Below are positions 8,901 to 14,952 of a stretch of DNA of 28,682 bases, one piece after another. The stretch spans positions 1 to 28,682 of the forward strand of contig JAEXAH010000023.1 in assembly GCA_023458315.1 (NCBI GenBank). Reading direction: 5' to 3'. Every line of letters starts with the position of its first letter. Position 1 is the stretch's first letter. The stretch is from Pseudomonadota bacterium (lineage in GTDB: Bacteria > Pseudomonadota > Alphaproteobacteria > Rhodospirillales > Magnetospirillaceae). Under the pieces are notes generated by a model. That model saw nothing but the letters and a program-made list of their open reading frames with translations, was not told where the DNA came from and made no database searches. The translations under genes were made by a program, and so were the position numbers.

Positions 8901-10433
8901 GTCGCCCATGGAGCCGATGGCTTCCTTGCCTTCCTCGGCCATGGGCTGAAGGATCAGCTCCATGTCTTCCATGGTCAGGCCATAGGCCAGTTGGCGGCGC
9001 TTCACGTCCTCGGCCGCCAGTTCCGACGCCTCGGGGGCGCCGGTCTTGACCAGGCTGTCCAGTTCGGTGATGCGGCCGGTCCATTCGCCATAGGGCTTGC
9101 GCGACGCCAGCATGTCCTTCAGCTCGCGGTCGCGGTACAGCCGCCCGGCCTCCAGGTCCACGGCGATGGTCTGGCCGGGGCCGACGCGGCTCTTTTCCAC
9201 CACGTTGGCCTCGGCCACCTTGACCATGCCGGTTTCCGAGCCGACGATCAGCAGGCCGTCATTGGTGATGGTGACGCGCATGGGGCGCAGGCCGTTGCGG
9301 TCCATGCCGGCCACCACCCAGCGGCCGTCGGTGGCGCAGATGGCGGCGGGGCCGTCCCACGGTTCGATCACCGCGTTGCAATAGCTGAAGAAGGCGCGGT
9401 GCGCATCGGGCATCAGGGTGTTGGAGCCCAAGGATTCCGGCACCAGCATCTGCTTGACCATGGGGGCCGGACGGCCGGCGCGGCACATGATCTCGAACAC
9501 ATTGTCCAGCGCGGCGGAATCCGAGCCGCCCGACTGCACCACCGGCTTGACGTCCTCCATGAAGTCGCCGAACGCCTCGTGGCTCATGCGCGGCTCGTGC
9601 GCCTTCATCCAGTTGACGTTGCCGGTCAGCGTGTTGATCTCGCCGTTATGGGCCAGCATGCGGAACGGCTGGGCCAGACGCCAGGTGGGGAAGGTGTTGG
9701 TGGAATAACGCTGGTGATAGATGGCGAAGCGCGAGATGAAGCGATCGTCCAGCAGATCGGGATAGAAGCTGGTCAATTGCTCGGCCAGGAACATGCCCTT
9801 GTAGATGATCGAGCGGCACGACAGCGAGCAGATATAGAAATCCGAGATGTGCTCGGCCAGCACCCGCTTTTCGATGCGGCGGCGCAGGATGTAAAGGTCG
9901 GTCTCGAACTTCTCTTCCGAACGGCCCAGGGTGTTGGCCACCATGATCTGTTCGATTTCGGGGCGGGTGGCGTTGGCCTTCTCGCCGATGATCGACACGT
10001 CCACCGGCACCTGACGCCAGCCGTAGATGCTGTAGCCGAAATTCAGGATCTCGGTTTCGACGATGCAGCGGCAGCGTTCCTGGGCGCCCAGATCGGTCTT
10101 GGGCAGGAAGATCATGCCGATGGCCAGACGGCCCGGCACCGGGTCGTGGCCGGTGTGGCGGATGTGGTCCTTGAAGAAATCCTGGGGCAATTCGACGTGG
10201 ATGCCCGCGCCGTCGCCGGTCAGGCCGTCGGCATCCACCGCGCCGCGATGGAACAGCACCTTCAGCGCCTCGATACCGGCCACCACCACGTCACGGCGCG
10301 GCTTGCCGTCCAGCGCCGCCACCAGACCGACGCCGCAGGCGTCGTGCGGAGTGGTGTCCACCCCGGCGGCTTCCAGCGTGGCCTGGTTCTCCAGATACTC
10401 GGCAACGAATTGTTCGCCGTGATTCCGGGACAT
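5904..10433 (-). CDS. gltB: Glutamate synthase (NADPH) large subunit
   Basis: A 1509-residue protein. With GltD it converts 2-oxoglutarate and glutamine to two glutamates, the assimilation half of the GS-GOGAT cycle in the cytosol. The catalytic cysteine is expected at C33 in HDACGVG, implying removal of a 32-residue propeptide to expose it as residue 1 of a class II amidotransferase domain. The central and FMN-binding synthase domains follow (LSPEAHGALNIAMNRIGAKS, then GEGGED). The 3Fe-4S cysteines are visible at C1132, C1138 and C1143 (GCIMVRQCHSNTCPVG). The C-terminal glycine-rich beta-helix contains GGTIVVRPP and GGTVVILG. The ATG at 10433 has AGGAG 7-8 bases upstream. An open extension upstream is repeat-derived and rejected. 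The gene lies downstream of gltD, 127 bases away, and ends at a strong terminator. Confidence 0.98.
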   Translation of the reverse strand: MSRNHGEQFVAEYLENQATLEAAGVDTTPHDACGVGLVAALDGKPRRDVVVAGIEALKVLFHRGAVDADGLTGDGAGIHVELPQDFFKDHIRHTGHDPVPGRLAIGMIFLPKTDLGAQERCRCIVETEILNFGYSIYGWRQVPVDVSIIGEKANATRPEIEQIMVANTLGRSEEKFETDLYILRRRIEKRVLAEHISDFYICSLSCRSIIYKGMFLAEQLTSFYPDLLDDRFISRFAIYHQRYSTNTFPTWRLAQPFRMLAHNGEINTLTGNVNWMKAHEPRMSHEAFGDFMEDVKPVVQSGGSDSAALDNVFEIMCRAGRPAPMVKQMLVPESLGSNTLMPDAHRAFFSYCNAVIEPWDGPAAICATDGRWVVAGMDRNGLRPMRVTITNDGLLIVGSETGMVKVAEANVVEKSRVGPGQTIAVDLEAGRLYRDRELKDMLASRKPYGEWTGRITELDSLVKTGAPEASELAAEDVKRRQLAYGLTMEDMELILQPMAEEGKEAIGSMGDDAPLAVLSEHYRGLHHFFRQNFSQVTNPPIDSLRESRVMSLRTRLGNLGNILDEHESQCDVLALESPVLSNSEFEAMRRYMGEAAAEIDCTFDPKSGEHALRDALNRVRREAEEAVRAGCTHLILSDKAIGDNRVGLPMILAAGGVHSHLVRLSLRTWTSLNVRSGEALDVHYFAVLIGVGATTVNAYLAQEAIADRHRRGLLPGLTLEEAVRNYKKAIDQGLLKIMSKMGISVISSYRGGYNFEAIGLSRSLVAEFFPGMTSRISGIGLNGIEKTSIEQHAQGFGVDAAVLPIGGFYRFRRGAEAHSFDGTLIHTLQNACNTDSYSLYKKYSDGMRRLPPITIRDLLDFAPVGTAISVDEVESITEIRKRFLTPGMSLGALSPEAHGALNIAMNRIGAKSVSGEGGEDRERYRPRPNGDNANSAVKQIASGRFGVTAEYLNMCREIEIKVAQGAKPGEGGQLPGFKVTVEIAKLRHATPGVTLISPPPHHDIYSIEDLAQLIYDLKQINPQAKVTVKLVSRSGIGTVAAGVAKAKADTILISGNVGGTGASPQTSIKFAGLPWELGLSEAHQVLTLNRLRHRVKLRTDGGLKTGRDIVIAAMLGAEEFGIGTTSLIAMGCIMVRQCHSNTCPVGVCTQDPALRAKFTGSPYKVVNLFSFIAEEVREILASLGVRSLTEIIGRTDLLKQVSRGAAHLDDLDLNPLLAQADAGGHARYCTQEERNEVPETLDAQIIKDAAPALEDGEKMQLTYNVRNVQRAIGTKLSHKITKKYGMTGLQPGHITVRLRGSCGQSLGAFAVQGLKLEVFGDSNDYVGKGLSGGTIVVRPPVSSPLKSNENTIIGNTVLYGATSGKLFAAGQAGERFAVRNSGATAVIEGCGSNGCEYLTGGTVVILGSVGANFAAGMTGGMAFVYDADGTFAAKVNPESVIWQKVETVYWQGVLKDLIKEHVQETQSHWAESLLADWARELPKFVQVVPKEMLSRLEHPVGKAGSIAAE

Positions 10434-10478
10434 GGTGCTCTCCTTCGAAGCGGGCGATGCCCGTTGGAATTTCTTGAA

Positions 10479-10556
10479 TGACACGGATGGACACGGATGA
10501 ACGCGGAACAAAAAGCGCGCTCGGCTATCCGTGTTGATCCGTGTCCATCCGTGTCA
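10479..10556. repeat. Inverted decamer repeat B between gltD and gltB
   Basis: The left arm 10479-10507 and the right arm 10528-10556 are 29-base inverted copies with 2 mismatches, made of units ACACGGATGG and ACACGGATGA. The spacer is about 20 bases. The structure begins 4 bases after the gltD stop codon (in the direction of transcription) and would form a long intercistronic RNA hairpin between gltD and gltB. It has no U-run after it. Confidence 0.88.
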
Positions 10557-10560
10557 AAAT

Positions 10561-11997
10561 TTACTCGGCCGCCTGAACGGCCTTGGCCTTCAGGTAGGCG
10601 TCGATACCCGCCGCCGCGTCGCGGCCGTCCTTGATGGCCCACACCACCAGACTGGCGCCGCGCACGATGTCGCCCGCCGCGAACACGCCGTCCAGGCTGG
10701 TCATGGCAGTCTTGTCGTCCACCTTGACGGTGCCCCAGCGGGTGACGGCCAGATCGGGGGCGCCGAACAGCGCCTGCTGGTCCTCGGGCTCGAAGCCCAG
10801 GGCCTTGATCACCAGATCGGCGGGGATGGTGAAGTCCGAGCCCTCGATGGCCACCGGCGCCTGACGGCCCGAGGCATCGGCGACGCCCAGATGCATGCGC
10901 ACGGCGCGCACGCCGGAAACCTTGCCGCCCTGGCCCTCGATGGTCAGCGGCGCCGCCATCCATTCGAACTGCACGCCCTCTTCCTCGGCGTTGGCGACCT
11001 CGCGCTGGGAACCGGGCATGTTGGCGCGGTCGCGGCGGTACAGGCACTTGACCGAGCGGGCGCCCTGGCGGATGGCGGTGCGCACGCAATCCATGGCGGT
11101 GTCGCCGCCGCCGATCACCACCACGTCCTTGTCCTTGGCGTTCAGGGTGCCGTCCTGATAGGCGGCGACGGTGTCGCCCAGACCGACCTTGTTCGAGGTG
11201 ATCAGGTAATCCAGCGCCGCGTGCACCCCGGTCAGATCGTCGCCGGGCACACCCAGGCCGCGTGCCTTGTAGACGCCGGTGGCGATCAGCACGGCGTCGT
11301 GGGTGGCGCGCAATTCGGCGAAGCTGATGTCGCGGCCGATCTCCACACCCGTCTTGAACACCACGCCGCCATCGGCCAGCAGCTTGGTGCGGCGCTCGAC
11401 CACGTCCTTTTCCAGCTTGAAGCCGGGGATGCCGTAGATCAGCAGGCCGCCCATGCGGTCGTGGCGGTCGTAGACCGTGACCTGATAGCCCTGGCGGCGC
11501 AGCGCCTCGGCCGCCGCCAGACCGCCGGGGCCGCCGCCGATGATGCCCACCGACTGCGCCCGTTCGGCGCGCGGCTTGGGCGCCTTGACCCAGCCATTGG
11601 CAAAGGCGGTTTCGGTGATGTGCTTTTCCACCGCGCCGATGGTGACGCCGCCATGGGTGGATTGCTCCAGCACGCAATTGCCTTCGCACAGGCGGTCCTG
11701 CGGGCAGATGCGGCCGCAGATTTCCGGGAAGGTGTTGGTGGCGGACGAGGCGGCGTAAGCCTCTTCCAGACGGCCGGTGGCGGTCAGCATCAGCCAGTCG
11801 GGGATGTTGTTGGCCACCGGGCAGGCGATCTGACAGAACGGAATGCCGCATTGCTCGCAACGCGAAGCCTGGTTTCCGGCGCGGTCCGCGTCGAAGGCCA
11901 CCGAGATTTCGTCGAAATCCCCGGTGCGTTCAGCCGCGGCGCGCTTGTCGGGCGCCTGCTGATGAAGCCGGATGAACTGGAGCATCTTGCGGGTCAT
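10561..11997 (-). CDS. gltD: Glutamate synthase (NADPH) small subunit
   Basis: A 478-residue flavoprotein that passes electrons from NADPH via FAD and two 4Fe-4S clusters to GltB. The N-terminal cysteine sets are clear: C47, C50, C55 and C59 (CEQCGIPFCQIACP), and C94, C98, C104 and C108 (CGRICPQDRLCEGNC). The FAD-binding GGGPGG follows at about 153-158, then GGLLIYGIPGFKLEK, and the NADPH-binding IGGGDTAMDCVRTA lies at about 290-305. The C terminus has the usual VFAAGDIVRGASLVVWAI. The ATG at 11997 starts the family-typical MTRKMLQF, with AGGA about 10 bases upstream. The leader contains a hairpin, GCCCTG-AACG-CAGGGC, at 12017-12032. It is the first gene of the leftward gltD-gltB unit and diverges from the UppP-like gene. 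Confidence 0.97.
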   Translation of the reverse strand: MTRKMLQFIRLHQQAPDKRAAAERTGDFDEISVAFDADRAGNQASRCEQCGIPFCQIACPVANNIPDWLMLTATGRLEEAYAASSATNTFPEICGRICPQDRLCEGNCVLEQSTHGGVTIGAVEKHITETAFANGWVKAPKPRAERAQSVGIIGGGPGGLAAAEALRRQGYQVTVYDRHDRMGGLLIYGIPGFKLEKDVVERRTKLLADGGVVFKTGVEIGRDISFAELRATHDAVLIATGVYKARGLGVPGDDLTGVHAALDYLITSNKVGLGDTVAAYQDGTLNAKDKDVVVIGGGDTAMDCVRTAIRQGARSVKCLYRRDRANMPGSQREVANAEEEGVQFEWMAAPLTIEGQGGKVSGVRAVRMHLGVADASGRQAPVAIEGSDFTIPADLVIKALGFEPEDQQALFGAPDLAVTRWGTVKVDDKTAMTSLDGVFAAGDIVRGASLVVWAIKDGRDAAAGIDAYLKAKAVQAAE

Positions 11998-12094
11998 GAC
12001 GCGGTTCCTGCAACGGGCCCTGAACGCAGGGCGGGAAAGCCGGGGAACGTTGTACGCCAGCAAGGGGGCGGAAAACCAGTGAAAAATGCATGAT

Positions 12095-12138
12095 ACGACA
12101 ACATTGCTGTCGTTTTATCGGCATTGACCGATGCCGAT
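12095..12138. promoter_or_regulatory. Two adjacent inverted repeats in the gltD / uppP-like divergent region
   Basis: ACGACA-N7-TGTCGT occupies 12095-12113 and ATCGGCAT-N6-ATGCCGAT occupies 12117-12138, both with perfect arms. They sit in the AT-richer middle of the 256-base divergent intergenic region. They are candidate operators for one or both transcripts; the binding factor cannot be named. I did not find a convincing gltD promoter by eye. Confidence 0.5.
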
Positions 12139-12253
12139 GTGGCGGCGGCGGGTAGGCTACTCCGAACAATAGGTCCGAATTGAGACAATCACCGCACTTT
12201 CCGCCCCTCCCGCGCCGGTGGTATATAGCGCCAGGGCTTGGGATGAGGCGGCC

Positions 12254-13051
12254 GTGACACTGCTTGATGTTGTGCTGATCGCTCTGATCGAGGGCGTTGC
12301 CGAGGTGCTGCCGCTGGGCGCGCCCGGGCATCTGACCGTGTTCGGCCGACTGGCCGCCGATGCCGAGGCGCGGCAGGCGGTGATCGTCGCCGCCGAGATC
12401 GGCATCGTGCTGGCGCTGATGCTGTATTTCTGGCGCGACCTGTTCGCCATGGGCCGCTCGACCGTCAAGCTGGCCAAGGGCCGCATGGATCCCGGCGGCC
12501 GCCTGCTGTTGCAGGTGCTGGCCGGAACCGCCCCGGCGCTGGGGCTGATCTGGGCGGCCTCGCATCTGGGCGGCACCGCCGTCGCGCCGGTGGTGGCGGC
12601 GGGGGCGATGATCGCCTTTGGCCTGTTGCTGTGGATCGCCGACCGCCTGGGCGTCACCGTGCGCCGGGTCGAACATCTGGGCTGGACCGGCGCCATGCTG
12701 ATCGGTCTGTTGCAGGCGGCGGCCATCCTGCCCGGCATCTCGCGCACCGCCATCACCATCGCCGCCGCCCGGCTGATGGGGTTCGAACGGCGCGACGCCG
12801 CCCGTTTCTCGCTGCTGCTGGCCATTCCCCTGCTGGGCGCCCATGCCGGTCACACCCTGTGGCAATTGTCGCAGCAGACCCGGCTGATCCTGTCCTTCGA
12901 CCTGACCCTGGCCTTCGGCCTGTCGGCGGTGACGGCGTGGCTGTCGGCGGCGCTGATGCTGGCCTGGGTGGAGCGGCGCGGCTATGGCCTGTTCGCGGCA
13001 TGGCCGGTGGGGTTGGGCCTGGTGGTGGTGGCCGCCAGCCTGCTGCGTTAA
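12254..13051 (+). CDS. UppP/BacA-family membrane protein (undecaprenyl-diphosphatase-like, key serines missing)
   Basis: A 265-residue polytopic inner-membrane protein with the UppP fold. True UppP dephosphorylates undecaprenyl diphosphate to recycle the lipid carrier for cell-wall synthesis. The first active-site motif reads EGVAEVLPLGAPGHL. The two glutamates (E13, E17) and the histidine (H26) are kept, but the paired serines of the usual PVSSTGH are replaced by G22-A23. The second motif, LPGISRTAITIAAARLMGF (about 159-177), with R164, is intact. The GTG at 12254 is preferred because GATGAGG lies 6 bases upstream and gives the usual family length; a longer GTG start at 12218 is possible. 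The family is clear, but phosphatase activity is uncertain, so I give no gene symbol. Confidence 0.8.
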   Translation: MTLLDVVLIALIEGVAEVLPLGAPGHLTVFGRLAADAEARQAVIVAAEIGIVLALMLYFWRDLFAMGRSTVKLAKGRMDPGGRLLLQVLAGTAPALGLIWAASHLGGTAVAPVVAAGAMIAFGLLLWIADRLGVTVRRVEHLGWTGAMLIGLLQAAAILPGISRTAITIAAARLMGFERRDAARFSLLLAIPLLGAHAGHTLWQLSQQTRLILSFDLTLAFGLSAVTAWLSAALMLAWVERRGYGLFAAWPVGLGLVVVAASLLR

Positions 13052-13168
13052 GCGCCCACATCAGGAACAGGCGGCAATAGACTGTGATTCCTGCGTTATT
13101 TTCGTGACTTTCGGCGCCGTGATTGGGTATTCATAAAAAAGACCCTGTCACCAAGGGGGGCTTCGCCC

Positions 13169-13843
13169 GTGCGCCTTCGTCATCTTCTGGCTCTGCTTGT
13201 GCTGGCGCTTGTGGCCGCCTGCTCCAGCCCGCCGCCGCCGCGTGTCGCGGCGCCGCCCGCCCCGGTGATGCTGGACCCCGACGCCGCCTGCCTGAAGGAC
13301 CTGGAGGTGCTGGGCGTCGCCTTTCAGCCGACCCAATCCTTCGGCAACCCCGAGGACGGCGGCTGTGGCGTCAGCAACGCCGTCAAGGTGTCGGGGGTGG
13401 ACACGCCGTGGAACCGCCCGGCGCTGATGAGCTGCGCCCTGGCCCGCACCATGGCCCGCTATCAACTGGAAGTGCTGCAACCCCTGGCGCTGCAACGCTT
13501 CGGCAAGCCGCTGCGCAAGGTGCACCACGCGGGCACCTATGATTGTCGCATCCAGCGCAACAACACCACCGCCGCCGCCGCCCAGCGCGGCAGCCGGGGC
13601 GGCCGCCTGTCCGAGCATTCCAAGGGCATGGCCATCGATCTGACGGCGTTCGAACTGGCCGACGGCACCATGATCTCGGTGAAGCGCGACTGGCGCGAGG
13701 GCGGCGCCAAGTCGGCCTTCCTCAAGGATGCGGCGCGGGCGTCGTGCAATGTCTTCAACGTGGTGCTGACCCCGAACCACGACCGCTTCCACCAGGATCA
13801 CTTTCACCTGGACGTCGGTCCGCATACATTGTGCGGCTATTGA
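13169..13843 (+). CDS. Extensin-like C-terminal domain lipoprotein (LAS-type peptidase fold)
   Basis: A 224-residue secreted protein. The N terminus is a short lipoprotein signal (LALVAAC, lipobox cysteine C18) followed by a Pro/Ala-rich stretch, so it should be anchored in an outer or inner membrane leaflet facing the periplasm. The rest matches the extensin-like C-terminal family. SEHSKGMAIDL (H150, D157) and HQDHFHLDVG (H211, H213) give the His-Asp-His zinc pattern of LAS peptidases such as MepA and VanY, which cut peptidoglycan cross-links. Several cysteines (C41, C66, C89, C126, C193, C222) may form disulfides. The GTG start at 13169 has AAGGGGGG 8 bases upstream. The substrate is not demonstrated for this family member. 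Confidence 0.88.
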   Translation: MRLRHLLALLVLALVAACSSPPPPRVAAPPAPVMLDPDAACLKDLEVLGVAFQPTQSFGNPEDGGCGVSNAVKVSGVDTPWNRPALMSCALARTMARYQLEVLQPLALQRFGKPLRKVHHAGTYDCRIQRNNTTAAAAQRGSRGGRLSEHSKGMAIDLTAFELADGTMISVKRDWREGGAKSAFLKDAARASCNVFNVVLTPNHDRFHQDHFHLDVGPHTLCGY

Positions 13844-14012
13844 AGCTGCGGTTTCATTACATCTTCATTTCATGAAATCTTGAATACAAGCGCCACAATC
13901 CTTTGGCCTTATGGCGCCTGTCCTTCGCGTCCCCTCTTGCCGGGTCGCGGCATCTTCTTTACCGTTCGTTAAGAACCGCGAGAAAACCGCCGCCGCACAG
14001 CAGAGGTGCCCC

Positions 14013-14360
14013 ATGCCCACCTCATCGGATGCCGAGAACCGCGCCGCGCTCAGCGTCTGCGCCAATTGCCAACTGGCCGGAACCTGCCGCATCGCCGCCA
14101 GCCTGAACCGGCTGGCCCGCCTGCGCGACAAGCTGCCCGAAGGCGGCGTCCATTCCTGGCTGCACGACCGCATCGACGATTATCTGGATGTTCCGGTCTG
14201 CCTGGCCGGGGTGTTCCGCATCGGCGCCCCGCACATGGCGCCGCCGCCGCCCGCGCGGCCGGGGCAGTCCTGGCCGGACGTGCTGGAACTGGCGGTGCAC
14301 CGCCATCAGGCCGCCCGCGACGACGAATTGGGCGCGCCGCTGCCGCAAGGAGCGGTTTGA
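14013..14360 (+). CDS. Small conserved-looking protein with CxxC...C motif, unknown function
   Basis: A 115-residue soluble protein that I do not recognise. It has a cysteine cluster C16-x2-C19-x5-C25 near the N terminus and C63 further on, so metal or Fe-S binding is possible but not shown. The middle (LNRLARLRDKLPEGGVHSWLHDRIDDYLD) looks helical, a Pro/Ala-rich break follows at about 73-82, and the tail is charged. There is no signal peptide or membrane segment. The ATG at 14013 has AGAGG 5-6 bases upstream. The frame is open further back to 13911, without a ribosome-binding site. Codon use matches its neighbours. It overlaps nothing and ends 3 bases before the convergent gene. That it is a real gene is likely; its function is open. 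Confidence 0.65.
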   Translation: MPTSSDAENRAALSVCANCQLAGTCRIAASLNRLARLRDKLPEGGVHSWLHDRIDDYLDVPVCLAGVFRIGAPHMAPPPPARPGQSWPDVLELAVHRHQAARDDELGAPLPQGAV

Positions 14361-14363
14361 ACC

Positions 14364-14834
14364 TCACTGCGCCGCGTCGGGCACCCAGGTCAGCACGGCG
14401 CCATCGCCGCTGCACAGATCGGACAGTTTGGCCGCCGACAACCGGGTCGGCAGGGTGCCGTTGACGATGATGGTGCCTTCCTTGGCCAGCCGCCAGCCCA
14501 CCTGGACACAGGCGCGCGACGGCACGCCCTCGGCGGTGACGGTCAGGCGGCCGTTGCCCTGGCTGACGATCAGCGCGCCGCCAAAGGCGTGACTGGCCGC
14601 CACCTCGCCCCGGGCCGCCGCCTGCATCTGGGTCAGCAACAGGGTGCCGGGGTCGCTGGCGGGCGGGCCGCCCAGCCACAGCCACAATCCGCCGACCAGC
14701 GCGGCGACCGCCATGGCCGCCAAGGTCAGCAGCAGGCGCCGACCGCCGCCATGGGCGGCGCGCGGGGTCTTGCGTGGCGCCTTGGGCGCCGGATGGGCGG
14801 GGCGTTGCGGCCCCAATGTCATGGTTTTCGTCAT
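14364..14834 (-). CDS. Membrane-anchored hypothetical protein with pilin-like C-terminal domain
   Basis: A 156-residue protein with a basic Pro/Ala-rich cytoplasmic tail (1-32), one membrane helix (about 33-55, LLLTLAAMAVAALVGGLWLWL), and a small periplasmic domain. The latter ends with a pattern seen in some type IVb/PilS-type pilins: a cysteine (SRACVQVGWRL), a beta strand with a VNGT turn, then LSDLCSGDGAVLTW. The two cysteines (about C108 and C141) could form the pilin disulfide loop. It lacks a type IV prepilin cleavage site at the membrane helix, so it is not a standard pilin. The ATG at 14834 has GGGAGG about 6 bases upstream. It is divergent from mutL and convergent with the Cys-cluster gene. 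The pilin resemblance is inferred from pattern memory only. Confidence 0.6.
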   Translation of the reverse strand: MTKTMTLGPQRPAHPAPKAPRKTPRAAHGGGRRLLLTLAAMAVAALVGGLWLWLGGPPASDPGTLLLTQMQAAARGEVAASHAFGGALIVSQGNGRLTVTAEGVPSRACVQVGWRLAKEGTIIVNGTLPTRLSAAKLSDLCSGDGAVLTWVPDAAQ

Positions 14835-14915
14835 GGGACGCCTCCCAGGTCCCTGGCCTGTGCGTAAGTATACGCCGACAAAGGTGAATCGAAAATAAAC
14901 CTATCGGCGGGGTGC

Positions 14916-14944
14916 TTGGCGAAAGCGACGGCGGGCGCTAGACT
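14916..14944 (+). promoter_or_regulatory. Predicted mutL promoter, placing the start almost at the ATG
   Basis: TTGGCG (14916-14921), 17-base spacer, TAGACT (14939-14944). Transcription would begin about 14950-14953, which is at or just before the mutL ATG at 14953. No Shine-Dalgarno sequence is present upstream. Confidence 0.5.
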
Positions 14945-14952
14945 CCGGCGTC

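Noticed and set aside
5841..10481. Open frame of 1546 codons on the plus strand across gltB
   Set aside because: It is the antisense shadow of gltB in GC-rich DNA. Its translation is rich in His, Gly, Ala and Gln without domain character, and gltB on the other strand is unmistakable.
13967..13979. GTTCGTTAAGAAC as an SOS (LexA) box
   Set aside because: The alphaproteobacterial LexA site is the direct repeat GTTC-N7-GTTC. This is a short inverted GTTC/GAAC and the downstream gene has no SOS link.
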